Below, piece by piece: positions 40,401-48,565 of a stretch of DNA of 64,000 nucleotides (within the stretch, counting starts at the first letter, position 1; each line of letters begins with the position of its first letter). A model generated the notes under the pieces. That model had not been told where the DNA came from. It was given only the letters and a program-made list of their open reading frames with translations, and ran no database searches. The DNA comes from SIG440 sp045648175 (lineage in GTDB: Bacteria; Bacillota; Clostridia; Monoglobales; Monoglobaceae): positions 1 through 64,000 of the forward strand of contig JAZRNN010000081.1 of NCBI GenBank assembly GCA_045648175.1, read 5' to 3'. The position numbers and the translations under genes are program-made.

Positions 40401-41096
40401 ATGGATTGGCTTTTAGACTGGTTTGACACATTATATAACACCTTTATTGTTGCCGAGCGTTATAAAACATTGATTGAAGGCTTTGGCAAAACAATACTTA
40501 TAACCGTAGGTGCTCTTTTAATCGGCATTGTTATAGGAACTATAGTTGCCATTATCAAAGTTTTTGCTGACCGCAATAAAAAGCTTAAAATCTTTGATAT
40601 GTTGTGTAATCTGTACCTTACTGTTATCCGCGGAACACCTGTGGTTGTTCAGCTTCTCATCTCCTTCTTTATTATCTTTGTAAATTCAAAAGACGGAACA
40701 TGGGTTGCAATCATTACCTTTGGTGTAAACTCAGGCGCATATGTTGCCGAAGTTATTCGTTCGGGTATTATGGCAATTGATTCGGGACAGACCGAAGCCG
40801 GACGTTCGCTTGGTTTTTCAAAGGTTCAGACTATGTGGCTTATTATTCTTCCCCAGGCGTTCAAAAACATTCTTCCTGCAATAGGAAACGAAATGATAGC
40901 TTTGCTTAAAGAGACTTCTGTTGCCGGCTATGTTGCTGTTGTTGAACTTACAAAAGCAGGCAATCAGATTAAAAATACTACATATGACCAAATCAACCCC
41001 ATATTACTGGTAGCCGTTGTTTACCTTGTTATGGTTGTAGGTCTTACTAAACTCCTTAGTATATTTGAAAGGAGATTGAGAATAAATGAAAGATAA
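40401..41096 (+). CDS. Amino-acid ABC transporter, permease
   Basis: 231 residues with about five membrane segments of the HisM/GlnP type: RYKTLIEGFGKTILIT at the start, VIRGTPVVVQLLISFF, and the EAA loop EAGRSLGFSKVQTMWLIILP. It forms the channel, probably as a homodimer. ATG after AAAGG. Its end overlaps the ATPase gene by 11 bases. Confidence 0.93.
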   Translation: MDWLLDWFDTLYNTFIVAERYKTLIEGFGKTILITVGALLIGIVIGTIVAIIKVFADRNKKLKIFDMLCNLYLTVIRGTPVVVQLLISFFIIFVNSKDGTWVAIITFGVNSGAYVAEVIRSGIMAIDSGQTEAGRSLGFSKVQTMWLIILPQAFKNILPAIGNEMIALLKETSVAGYVAVVELTKAGNQIKNTTYDQINPILLVAVVYLVMVVGLTKLLSIFERRLRINER

Positions 41097-41829
41097 TCTT
41101 CTTATTTCAACAACCGACCTTTGTAAATATTATAACAATGGCAAAATCAAGGCTTTGGACGGTGTTACTGCAGGTATAACAAAAGGAGAAGTGGTTGTAA
41201 TAATCGGCCCATCGGGCTCAGGAAAATCTACATACCTCCGTTCTCTTAATCTGCTTGAGGTACCAACCTCAGGTACAATCATCTTTGAGAATACCGATAT
41301 AACCGACCCTAAAACCAATATTAATCTTCACAGACAAAAAATGGGGATGGTTTTTCAGCAGTTTAACCTCTTCCCTCATATGACTGTTCTTAAAAATTTA
41401 ACCATTGCTCCTATGAAGCTTCTTAAAATGGACAAGCAGACTGCAGACGAAAAAGCAATGTCTCTGTTAAATCGTGTTGGACTGGCCGATCGTGCAGATG
41501 CATATCCTTCTCAGCTTTCGGGCGGTCAAAAACAGCGCGTGGCAATTGTACGTGCTCTTATGATGAATCCCGATGTTATGCTCTTTGATGAACCTACCTC
41601 CGCCCTTGACCCCGAAATGGTAGGCGAAGTTTTGGACGTTATGAAAGAGCTTGCAAAAGAGGGGATGACAATGGTTGTGGTAACTCACGAAATGGGCTTT
41701 GCCCGTGAAGTTGCCGACCGTGTAATCTTTATGAGTGATGGCAAAATTGTTGAAGAGGGAACACCTGACGAGATATTTACAAACCCTCAGGACCCAAGAA
41801 CTCAGCAATTCCTTCACAGTATTCTTTAA
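41086..41829 (+). CDS. Amino-acid ABC transporter, ATP-binding protein
   Basis: 247 residues. Walker A GPSGSGKSTYLRSLN, Q loop MVFQQFNLFPHMTVL, signature LSGGQKQRVAIVRAL, Walker B VMLFDEPTSALDPEM and the His switch VVVTHEMGFA. It is of the GlnQ/HisP class for polar amino acids. It overlaps the permease gene and is followed by a terminator. Confidence 0.96.
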   Translation: MKDNLLISTTDLCKYYNNGKIKALDGVTAGITKGEVVVIIGPSGSGKSTYLRSLNLLEVPTSGTIIFENTDITDPKTNINLHRQKMGMVFQQFNLFPHMTVLKNLTIAPMKLLKMDKQTADEKAMSLLNRVGLADRADAYPSQLSGGQKQRVAIVRALMMNPDVMLFDEPTSALDPEMVGEVLDVMKELAKEGMTMVVVTHEMGFAREVADRVIFMSDGKIVEEGTPDEIFTNPQDPRTQQFLHSIL

Positions 41830-41837
41830 AATACCCA

Positions 41838-41870
41838 AACAGTGTGCCGAGTGGCGCACTGTTTTTTTCT
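41838..41870 (+). terminator. Terminator of the ABC importer operon
   Basis: AACAGTGTGCC-GAGT-GGCGCACTGTT followed by seven T. Confidence 0.85.
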
Positions 41871-41876
41871 TTTCTA

Positions 41877-41905
41877 TTGATTTTTGAGCGATTTAGTGTT
41901 ATACT
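41877..41905 (+). promoter_or_regulatory. Promoter of coaX
   Basis: TTGATT (41877-41882), 17-bp spacer, TATACT (41900-41905); coding start 28 bases further. Confidence 0.75.
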
Positions 41906-41933
41906 TATTTTGAAAAATAGAGAGGGGATTTTT

Positions 41934-42698
41934 ATGGTACTTACAATAGATATCGGCAATACAAATATTGTTCTTGGCGGGTTTGTTAATGACGAGTTGA
42001 ACTTTGTTGCACGTATTGCAACAAATGCCAACAAAACCGAGGATGAATATGCAACAAAAATACGCAGTATCCTTGCCATTCACAATGTGGACAAGTCCGT
42101 TATTGAAGGGGCGATAATTTCTTCTGTTGTTCCCCCTCTTAATTCGGTAATGAAAAAAGCAATAAAGTTTGTATACGGCGTTGACCCTGTTATGGTTGGT
42201 CCCGGAATAAAAACCGGCATAAAAATTCATTGTGATAATCCTGCCAGCGTGGGTGCAGACCTGATTTCTGCCTGTGTTGCAGCACATCATATATACGGCA
42301 GTCCATCACTTGTTATTGATATGGGAACTGCAACAAAAATTATGGTTATTGACGAAGATGGTGCGTTTATAGGCGTTTCCATTGCCCCCGGTGTTGGTAT
42401 GGGATTAAAGGCCCTTTCAAGCGGAACAGCACAACTTCCGCAGATAGGTCTTGAAGCCCCAAAATCTGTTATCGGTAAGAACACTGTTGATTGTATGAAA
42501 TCAGGTGTTGTGTTTGGCAACGCCTGCCTTATAGATGGTATGGTTGACCGTTTTAACAACGAAATGGGTGCCGAACTCCCCGTTTATGCAACGGGCGGTC
42601 TTGCCTCTACCATCATCCCTCATTGTAACCATCAAATTACGCTTGACGAAAATTTACTGCTTAAAGGGCTTAACATTTTATATAAGAAAAACAATTAA
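41934..42698 (+). CDS. coaX: Type III pantothenate kinase
   Basis: 254 residues. It phosphorylates pantothenate as the first step of CoA synthesis. Type III signatures: LTIDIGNTNIVLGGF (phosphate loop), GPGIKTGIKIHCDNPASVGAD and LVIDMGTATKIMVID. I start at the ATG at 41934 (AGAGGGG site), where the family begins; an in-frame ATG at 41844 lies in the preceding terminator. The next gene is an ECF transporter S component. Confidence 0.95.
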   Translation: MVLTIDIGNTNIVLGGFVNDELNFVARIATNANKTEDEYATKIRSILAIHNVDKSVIEGAIISSVVPPLNSVMKKAIKFVYGVDPVMVGPGIKTGIKIHCDNPASVGADLISACVAAHHIYGSPSLVIDMGTATKIMVIDEDGAFIGVSIAPGVGMGLKALSSGTAQLPQIGLEAPKSVIGKNTVDCMKSGVVFGNACLIDGMVDRFNNEMGAELPVYATGGLASTIIPHCNHQITLDENLLLKGLNILYKKNN

Positions 42699-42795
42699 AT
42701 ATGTGTGATATATTACTCTGCTTACAGAGTTGATATATATTAAAATTTTATGCGTTGTATCGCAAAAATGCGAACGACAGCAAGGAGGAATTTTT

Positions 42796-43356
42796 ATGAA
42801 AACACAAAAGAAAAAAATGTCAACCGAGACCTTGGTTCTTGGCGCAGTACTTACTGCATTGGTAATTGTTCTGCAATACCTCAGTATGGCTATCCGCTTT
42901 GGAACCTTCTCAATCACACTTTCCCTCACACCTATCGTCATCGGTGCGGTTACCTGCGGTATGGGTATGGGTTCATGGCTTGGATTGGTATTTGGCATAA
43001 CCGTTCTTTTGACTGGTGATGCTGCTCCTTTCTGGGCTATTACTGCCGGAGGAACATTTATTACCGTTATTGCAAAAGGCATTGCCTGCGGATTTTTCCC
43101 AGCAATGACTTTCAAGTTGCTAAAAAAAGCTAACCAGACATTTGCCTCAGCCTTTGCGGCAATTATCAGCCCCATTGCAAACACAGGCGTATTTTTGCTT
43201 GGCTGCGTAATATTTTTTATTCCTACCCTGATTGAGTGGTACGGAAATGTTACAGCCTTTTTGGTAACCATTTTCAGTTTTAATTTTCTTATTGAAATGC
43301 TACTTAATATTGTTTTAACCCCTGTAATTATAAGATTAATAAAAATCAAGAAATAA
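42796..43356 (+). CDS. ECF transporter S component, possibly for pantothenate
   Basis: 186 residues with about six membrane segments: LVLGAVLTALVIVLQYLSMA, ITLSLTPIVIGAVTCGMGMG, LVFGITVLLTGDAAPFWAI. This is the S-component fold, which binds a vitamin and docks to the shared ECF ATPase module. Its place directly behind coaX suggests pantothenate, an inference from context only. ATG 42796 has AAGGAGG; an earlier in-frame ATG at 42730 lacks a site. The 97-base spacer upstream holds ACTCTG/CAGAGT and TGCG/CGCA hairpins but no recognised riboswitch. Confidence 0.8.
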   Translation: MKTQKKKMSTETLVLGAVLTALVIVLQYLSMAIRFGTFSITLSLTPIVIGAVTCGMGMGSWLGLVFGITVLLTGDAAPFWAITAGGTFITVIAKGIACGFFPAMTFKLLKKANQTFASAFAAIISPIANTGVFLLGCVIFFIPTLIEWYGNVTAFLVTIFSFNFLIEMLLNIVLTPVIIRLIKIKK

Positions 43357-43369
43357 TAAGGAATAAGTT

Positions 43370-44065
43370 ATGTCTGACGCATTTATCAGAGCAGAAATGC
43401 TTTTGGGAAAAGAGAATATAGACAAGCTGAAGGACGCACACGTTGCGGTTTTTGGTCTTGGCGGTGTTGGCGGTCATGTCTGCGAAGCGCTGGCAAGATG
43501 CGGAATAGGCAAATTTACGTTGTTTGACAACGATGCAATTGCCGAATCAAATCTTAACCGCCAGATTATTGCAACAGTAGATACAATCGGTATGGCTAAA
43601 TGCGATGCTATGAAAAATCGTATTTTGTCAATCAATCCAAATGCCAAAGTAACTGTTAATCAGGTTTTTTTTCTTCCTGAAAACGCAAATAATTTTCCCC
43701 TTGACAGCTTTGACTACGTGGTTGATGCCATTGACACGGTAAGTGCAAAAATTGAACTTGCTGTCCGTGCAGAAAATGGCGGAATTCCCATAATCAGTTC
43801 AATGGGAACAGGCAACAAGCTTGACCCCACGCAATTTAAAATAACAGACATATATAAAACATCTGTCTGCCCACTCGCAAGAGTAATGCGTCGCGAGTTG
43901 AAACTCCGTGGTGTTAAATCACTTAAAGTTGTATACTCCGAGGAAATGCCCACTAAAACCGAGATTTCGGAAGAGGGCAAAAGAACGCCGGGCAGTACCT
44001 CCTTTGTCCCCTCGGTTGCAGGACTTATAATTGCAAGCGAGGTAATCAAAGATTTAATTGCATAA
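43370..44065 (+). CDS. tcdA: tRNA threonylcarbamoyladenosine dehydratase (ThiF family)
   Basis: 231 residues. The E1-like fold is clear: VAVFGLGGVGGHVCEALARC, DAIAESNLNRQIIA and the ATP-contacting region. The short form with PSVAGLIIASEVIKDLI at the end is typical of TcdA, which converts t6A to cyclic ct6A in tRNA. It follows the S-component gene by 13 bases, although the functions are unrelated. Confidence 0.9.
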   Translation: MSDAFIRAEMLLGKENIDKLKDAHVAVFGLGGVGGHVCEALARCGIGKFTLFDNDAIAESNLNRQIIATVDTIGMAKCDAMKNRILSINPNAKVTVNQVFFLPENANNFPLDSFDYVVDAIDTVSAKIELAVRAENGGIPIISSMGTGNKLDPTQFKITDIYKTSVCPLARVMRRELKLRGVKSLKVVYSEEMPTKTEISEEGKRTPGSTSFVPSVAGLIIASEVIKDLIA

Positions 44066-44092
44066 AAAAAGTGGCTTTCGCCACTTTTTTAT
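44064..44092. terminator. Bidirectional terminator between convergent genes
   Basis: AAAAAAGTGGC-TTTC-GCCACTTTTTT lies between tcdA (plus) and cinA (minus), with T runs on both strands. Confidence 0.85.
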
Positions 44093-44565
44093 TTATTTAA
44101 AATTGTATCCTGTACCATTTTTAGCGCCGTTTCCGCCGTGCTTTCACGCACCTGCTGACGGTCGCCATCGAACAGAAATCTTTCGGCTTTATGCAAATTT
44201 TCTCCGCAAATGCCAATCCATACTGTGCCAACCGGCTTTTCAGGAGTGCCTCCACCGGGGCCCGCAATGCCCGTCACCGATATTCCAAAGTCGGCATTTG
44301 CCAAAGCTTTTACCCCCTTACACATTTCAAGAGCAGTTTGCTCGGACACAGCACCAAACTTTTCAAGAGTTTCTGCCAAAACGCCCAATAACTTCTGTTT
44401 TTGCCCGTTTGAATAAGTAACAACGCCACAGTCAAAACATTCCGACGCACCTGCAACAGATGTAATTTTTTGTGCAATAAGCCCACCTGTACAGCTTTCT
44501 GCGGTAGCAAGTCTCAATGCATGTTTTAACAGCAGTTCTACAACTGTTTCCTGAATACTTTTCAT
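44089..44565 (-). CDS. pncC: Nicotinamide-nucleotide amidohydrolase, CinA C-terminal type
   Basis: 158 residues, a stand-alone CinA C-terminal domain: ATAESCTGGLIAQKITSVAGAS (in two halves), YSNGQKQKLLGV, GISVTGIAGPGGGTPEKPVG. It deamidates NMN back to nicotinate mononucleotide. The MoCF-like N-terminal half of full CinA is absent, as in many species. Its ATG overlaps the thiI stop (TAATG). Confidence 0.92.
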   Translation of the reverse strand: MKSIQETVVELLLKHALRLATAESCTGGLIAQKITSVAGASECFDCGVVTYSNGQKQKLLGVLAETLEKFGAVSEQTALEMCKGVKALANADFGISVTGIAGPGGGTPEKPVGTVWIGICGENLHKAERFLFDGDRQQVRESTAETALKMVQDTILNK

Positions 44566-45740
44566 TATTTAATCACCAGAATTTCTTCTTCAGCAATGGC
44601 TTCATCAAGAGCCGCCTCAATGTCGCCAAGTGCCTTCTCCGCCTCGATTATCTCTGCAAGCTGAGGTTTGGTTTTTGGATGCTTGGGAACAAATATTGTA
44701 CAGCAATCCTCATAGGGAAGAATTGAAGTTTCATATGTGCCGATTTTCTTTGAAATTGTCACAATTTCCTCTTTATCCATACCGATACAAGGTCTGAAAA
44801 CAGGTTGATTAACTGCATTATCTGTGCAAACAAGACTTTCCATCGTCTGGCTAGCCACCTGACCTATACTCTCGCCTGTGATAAGCGCCGCAGAGCCTTC
44901 CCTTGCCGAAATTTTTTCAGCAATACGCATCATAAGTCTGCGCATAATAACTGTCAGATAATTTTCAGGGCATTTTTCAATTATATCAAGCTGAATTTTT
45001 GTGAATGGAACAACGTGAAGTCTGATTTTGCCACAATACTTTGACATCTGCTTTGCAAGGTCAATTACTTTTTCTTTTGCTCTATCGCTAGTATATGGAT
45101 GGCTGTGGAAATGTACCGCCTCAAGTTCTACCCCACGTTTTGCAATCATATACCCTGCCACGGGGCTGTCAATACCGCCCGACAAAAGTATTGTAGCCTT
45201 GCCGTTTGTGCCAATCGGCATACCGCCTGCACCTTTAATTTTCTTTGTATATACGTATGCTTGCTGTCTTACTTCAACATTCACCGTTATATCAGGCTTG
45301 TGAACGTCAACAGAAATATCTCTTACTGCCTCTAAAATCTTGCCGCCAAGCTGCATACAAATCTGTGGAGAGTTAAGAGGAAACTGTTTATCCTCACGCT
45401 TCGCCTCAACCTTAAATGTTTTTTCGGTTGTACGCATGGAATTTACGCATTCAATTGCAGTTTTGGCAATGCTTTCCATATCCTTTTCGCACTTCATAAC
45501 AGGGCAGATATTTACAATACCAAAAACCTGAGTAAGGCTTTCAACCGCCTCATTCATATCAATTCCGTCTTCAAGAGGCTCAACATAAATGGTTGACTGC
45601 GCCTTTTTCACGCTGAACCTGCCAATCTTTTCAAGACGGCTTTTTATATTATTTAACAATTTGCCCTCAAAAAGGGGCTTGTTAAGCCCCTTAAGAGCAA
45701 TTTCACCGTATTTCAAAAGTATCAAATCTATCTTTTGCAT
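44565..45740 (-). CDS. thiI: tRNA 4-thiouridine synthase
   Basis: 391 residues: an N-terminal ferredoxin-like and THUMP region (YGEIALKGLNKPLFEGKL), then the PP-loop ATP site LLSGGIDSPVAGYMIAKRG. It adenylates U8 of tRNA and transfers sulfur to it. The rhodanese domain of the E. coli protein is missing, as is normal in Firmicutes. The cysteine desulfurase that supplies the sulfur is encoded 10 bases upstream, the standard NifZ-ThiI pairing. Confidence 0.95.
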   Translation of the reverse strand: MQKIDLILLKYGEIALKGLNKPLFEGKLLNNIKSRLEKIGRFSVKKAQSTIYVEPLEDGIDMNEAVESLTQVFGIVNICPVMKCEKDMESIAKTAIECVNSMRTTEKTFKVEAKREDKQFPLNSPQICMQLGGKILEAVRDISVDVHKPDITVNVEVRQQAYVYTKKIKGAGGMPIGTNGKATILLSGGIDSPVAGYMIAKRGVELEAVHFHSHPYTSDRAKEKVIDLAKQMSKYCGKIRLHVVPFTKIQLDIIEKCPENYLTVIMRRLMMRIAEKISAREGSAALITGESIGQVASQTMESLVCTDNAVNQPVFRPCIGMDKEEIVTISKKIGTYETSILPYEDCCTIFVPKHPKTKPQLAEIIEAEKALGDIEAALDEAIAEEEILVIK

Positions 45741-45750
45741 TGATTTTCTC

Positions 45751-46899
45751 CTATCTTTTAAGCAGCTTTCTTATTTTCTTTACGTTTTCAACAACCTTCT
45801 CGATTGTATAATCAATCTCTTCAACAGTAGTAAATTCAGATAAACTGAATCTTATGCTTCCGTCAATCATTTTTTTGTCTGTGCCTATTGCTGTAAGCAC
45901 ATAACTTGGGCCTTTTTTGTGACTTGAACAAGCTGAACCCGATGAAACATAAATTCCTTCAGCCTCTAGAGAATGAAGCAAGACCTCTGACTTTATATAC
46001 CCAAACGAAATATTTAAAATATGCGGAGCCGCACCTTCTGCAGGGGTATTCACCACCACATCATCAAGACTGCTTACGATTCCGTCACGCAGACGCTTTT
46101 TAAGATAAGACATTCTTTCAGACTTTTCAGCTATTCCGTCACAACTAATTTTTGCTGCAAGACCAAAGCCCGCAATTCCCGGTACATTTTCTGTCCCCGG
46201 ACGTATATTATCCTGCTGACCCCCACCGTAAATAATGGGCGAGAGCTTTGCCTTATTTTTGACATACAAGGCACCCACGCCTTTGGGTCCATGAATTTTA
46301 TGACTGCTGAGTGCAATAAAATCTGCACCGGTCTGTCCTGCAGTAAAGGGTATTTTACCGTACGCCTGAACCGCGTCAATGTGAAATGCAGTATAGGGAT
46401 TTTCTGATTTAATAATTTTCCCAAGCCTTTCAACGGGCTGGACAGTTCCAATTTCATTATTGACGTACATACAAGAGACAAGTGCGGTGTCCTTTCTTAT
46501 CATTCTTGCCAACTTTTCGGCGTCGATGACACCGTTTTTTGAAACGGGTATAAGTTCAACCGTGTAGCCCCGTTTTTCAAGATGCTGCAACGTGTTAAGA
46601 ACAGCCGGATGCTCGATATTTGTGCTGATAATATGCTTACCGCGACTCGCACGGCAGGCACCCAGTATTGCGAGATTGTCTGATTCCGTTCCTCCCGAGG
46701 TAAAATATATATCACCCGGGGCAACCTTTAGCGTGTCTGCAATCTGTTCTCTTGCATTTTTAACTATTTTTTCCGCTTCGATACCTTTTCGATGCAATGA
46801 GGAGGGATTTCCATATGAATTATACATAACATCCGCCACAAGCTCAGCACTCTCTTTATATGCACGTGTTGTAGAGCTGTTATCCAGATAAACATTCAT
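45751..46899 (-). CDS. Cysteine desulfurase (NifS/NifZ-like)
   Basis: 382 residues from the chosen ATG (MNVYLDNSSTTRAY). The PLP lysine lies in SSHKIHGPKGVGALYV and the active-site Cys in VSSGSACSSHKKGPS; FTSGGTESDNLAILG binds PLP phosphate. It releases sulfur from cysteine for ThiI and other acceptors. Alternative in-frame starts exist upstream; MRQSMNVY at 46911 is also possible. It heads a desulfurase-thiI-pncC operon. Confidence 0.93.
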   Translation of the reverse strand: MNVYLDNSSTTRAYKESAELVADVMYNSYGNPSSLHRKGIEAEKIVKNAREQIADTLKVAPGDIYFTSGGTESDNLAILGACRASRGKHIISTNIEHPAVLNTLQHLEKRGYTVELIPVSKNGVIDAEKLARMIRKDTALVSCMYVNNEIGTVQPVERLGKIIKSENPYTAFHIDAVQAYGKIPFTAGQTGADFIALSSHKIHGPKGVGALYVKNKAKLSPIIYGGGQQDNIRPGTENVPGIAGFGLAAKISCDGIAEKSERMSYLKKRLRDGIVSSLDDVVVNTPAEGAAPHILNISFGYIKSEVLLHSLEAEGIYVSSGSACSSHKKGPSYVLTAIGTDKKMIDGSIRFSLSEFTTVEEIDYTIEKVVENVKKIRKLLKR

Positions 46900-47053
46900 T
46901 GATTGTCTCATCGCCTTTCTTTCCGCATCTTTACTGAAAATAACGCTTATCAGCGGAACCGGATAAGCGTATTTTAAAGACATTAATAAAAATATCTCTT
47001 ATCTATATTATGTGTTAAATAGTGTAATGGTGATTCAAGCCCCTACGGCTTAA

Positions 47054-47629
47054 TTATTCAGAAATAGATTCAACAATGTGTATTGGGATATCGTGGTCTG
47101 TATCGCTGAATGTTTCAAGTGCAGAACCTGTCTGGGCATAATCCATTGCAGAACCGATATATGAGCTGCTGTTTTCGGTCATACGTTCAACCTCGTGCAG
47201 TTGTCTTTCAAAATTTTGGATAGCATCAAGAGAGGCTTTGCGCATACGCTCAACCTCGCTCTTTATCTGGTCAATCTTTTTGTTTTCATTGGCATAATAG
47301 TTCTTGATAGCCTTGCGCTTTATCTCTATCTCACGATTGACATTGTTCTTTTTCTCCTGAATTTCACGCTCAGTATCCTCGCGCATTGCATCTGCTTTGC
47401 TTTGGGCATCAGAAACAATCTCCTTAGCCTTTTCTTCAGCAAACTTAAGGGCATTGATAACCGCACTGCGTTCAGCCTCAAGCTCTGCAATCTTAGCTTT
47501 GAGTTCATCAATCTGTTTATCCTTTTCAGCAAGCTGTTCTGCTGCCTTTTCATCTATCTCGGTAATGAATGCGAACACATCTTTCTTTTTAAAGCCGAAT
47601 AATCTTCTTCTTAATTTCTTCACAAACAT
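47054..47629 (-). CDS. DivIVA-like coiled-coil protein
   Basis: 191 residues. The N-terminal LRRRLFGFKKKDVFAFITEID matches the lipid-binding DivIVA/GpsB start, and residues about 25-160 form one long coiled coil rich in Glu, Lys and Ala. An unordered acidic tail follows. Such proteins mark poles or septa and recruit division or wall factors. ATG at 47629 has GGAGG at good spacing. Promoter at 47675-47703. A MinD/SepF cluster, where DivIVA usually lies, is not in the window. Confidence 0.7.
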   Translation of the reverse strand: MFVKKLRRRLFGFKKKDVFAFITEIDEKAAEQLAEKDKQIDELKAKIAELEAERSAVINALKFAEEKAKEIVSDAQSKADAMREDTEREIQEKKNNVNREIEIKRKAIKNYYANENKKIDQIKSEVERMRKASLDAIQNFERQLHEVERMTENSSSYIGSAMDYAQTGSALETFSDTDHDIPIHIVESISE

Positions 47630-47674
47630 ACACAATACCTCCAAAACAACACAAAAATACTATTTTATTAATTA

Positions 47675-47703
47675 ATTATATATCATTTTACAGCAATAGT
47701 CAA
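47675..47703 (-). promoter_or_regulatory. Promoter of the DivIVA-like gene
   Basis: Minus-strand TTGACT (47703-47698), 17-bp spacer, TATAAT (47680-47675). Confidence 0.8.
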
Positions 47704-47711
47704 CAAAAAAA

Positions 47712-47825
47712 TTAAAAAGCCTTGTAGTTTTGCTGTATCGCAAAAAACACAAGGCTAAATCCTATAGAATTCCATATTAAATTTACACTTTCTTCTTTCG
47801 GTAACACTTTTTCATCAAAAAACAT
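47712..47825 (-). CDS. Possible 37-aa membrane-prone peptide
   Basis: An ATG at 47825 follows TAGGAG and reads 37 codons to a TAA at 47712 (starts MFFDEKVLPKEE, with a hydrophobic stretch IGFSLVFFAI). The end of the ORF overlaps a terminator-like hairpin (AGCCTTGT...ACAAGGCT, then TTTTTAATTTTTTT on the minus strand). Either it is a real small gene with its own terminator or the hairpin belongs to an unannotated small RNA. Family unknown. Confidence 0.3.
   Translation of the reverse strand: MFFDEKVLPKEESVNLIWNSIGFSLVFFAIQQNYKAF
47716..47755 (-). terminator. Minus-strand terminator hairpin
   Basis: AGCCTTGTGTTTTTTGC and GCAAAACTACAAGGCT arms with a T-rich tail on the minus strand. No established gene ends here, so it implies a short minus-strand transcript from about 47825. 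Confidence 0.6.
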
Positions 47826-47852
47826 ATACTCCTAACAAAGGAGGCAACTTTT

Positions 47853-48206
47853 ATGCTTGGTTTAATTATATCTGTAATACTTTTTTGCTTTATAGTATGG
47901 GGAATACCCATTATCTTTCTTAAAAAGACATCAGCTTTTCCACTTTCTAAACAAGGATTTTGTAATTCTCATTTTGTAATTACTGCAAAAAATGCTGAAG
48001 AATCAATTGAAGGTATAATACGTTCATTTGTGTGGCAAATATCAAACTTATCAGATAATTCCGCTTTGCCAGAAGACATATTTGTCATTGACTTGAATTC
48101 CACAGACCAAACATTTTTAATTATAGAAAAACTTGCAAAAGAATATCCCTGTATTCATCCAATAAGCAAGGCTGATTACATAGTTAATATCAAACATATA
48201 GAATAA
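47853..48206 (+). CDS. Small membrane-anchored GT2-like protein
   Basis: 117 residues: an N-terminal membrane helix (about 1-24), then a shortened GT-A fold resembling family 2 glycosyltransferases: HFVITAKNAEESIEGIIRSF and DIFVIDLNSTDQTFLIIEKL. It lacks the later catalytic motifs, so catalysis is doubtful. ATG after AAGGAGG. Similar short proteins occur in clostridial genomes without a known role. Confidence 0.6.
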   Translation: MLGLIISVILFCFIVWGIPIIFLKKTSAFPLSKQGFCNSHFVITAKNAEESIEGIIRSFVWQISNLSDNSALPEDIFVIDLNSTDQTFLIIEKLAKEYPCIHPISKADYIVNIKHIE

Positions 48207-48213
48207 CTCACTG

Positions 48214-48348
48214 CTATATAAGCATTGTCAACACAAGAGCACCTGTAATATCTCCATTTCCGGCAATAACGCTGATAAAAAACGTAGATACTATAAACAT
48301 AAACTTAAAAAATCTCTTTTTGTTAAATCTATATTTTGGCTTTGTCAT
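48214..48348 (-). CDS. Small basic membrane protein (44 aa)
   Basis: The ATG at 48348 follows AAAGG and gives 44 residues: a basic start (TKPKYRFNKKRFFKF) and one hydrophobic segment (MFIVSTFFISVIAG). It is transcribed divergently from the LexA/CI-like repressor gene, from a promoter carrying the repressor's candidate operator. Family unknown. Confidence 0.6.
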   Translation of the reverse strand: MTKPKYRFNKKRFFKFMFIVSTFFISVIAGNGDITGALVLTMLI

Positions 48349-48365
48349 AAAAAACATCCTTTCTG

Positions 48366-48482
48366 AATTCGAAACATATTTCACACCTTGTTTCGTTTTT
48401 ATTAACTTTTTCCACATAATAGCACATTTTCGTTTCGTTGTCAATAACTTTTTAAAAAATATTTTTAAAAATGTTTCGAATT
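48366..48482. promoter_or_regulatory. Divergent control region with four GTTTCG operators
   Basis: AATTCGAAACAT (48366-48377) and its exact reverse complement ATGTTTCGAATT (48471-48482) flank the region. Further GTTTCG cores lie at 48390-48395 and 48432-48437. The minus promoter TTGACA (48444-48439), 17 bp, TATTAT (48421-48416) has one GTTTCG core inside its spacer, so a bound repressor would block it. The repressor gene downstream on the plus strand is the natural candidate. Confidence 0.7.
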
Positions 48483-48495
48483 TAAAAACTTTTTC

Positions 48496-48524
48496 TTGAT
48501 TTTTTATGAAAAGTATGGTATAAT
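48496..48524 (+). promoter_or_regulatory. Promoter of the LexA/CI-like repressor
   Basis: TTGATT (48496-48501), 17-bp spacer, TATAAT (48519-48524) with TGG before it (extended -10). One operator (48471-48482) lies just upstream of the -35. Confidence 0.8.
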
Positions 48525-48565
48525 GATAACATAACAAAGGATTTTCACACAAGGAGATTTATAGA

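Noticed and set aside
42699..42795. Riboswitch before the ECF S-component gene
   Set aside because: Two small hairpins are present, but no conserved core of a known class (TPP, FMN, cobalamin, folate, preQ1) could be recognised.
44089..45740. Defence island around thiI and cinA
   Set aside because: The genes are a normal sulfur-relay and NAD-salvage neighbourhood.
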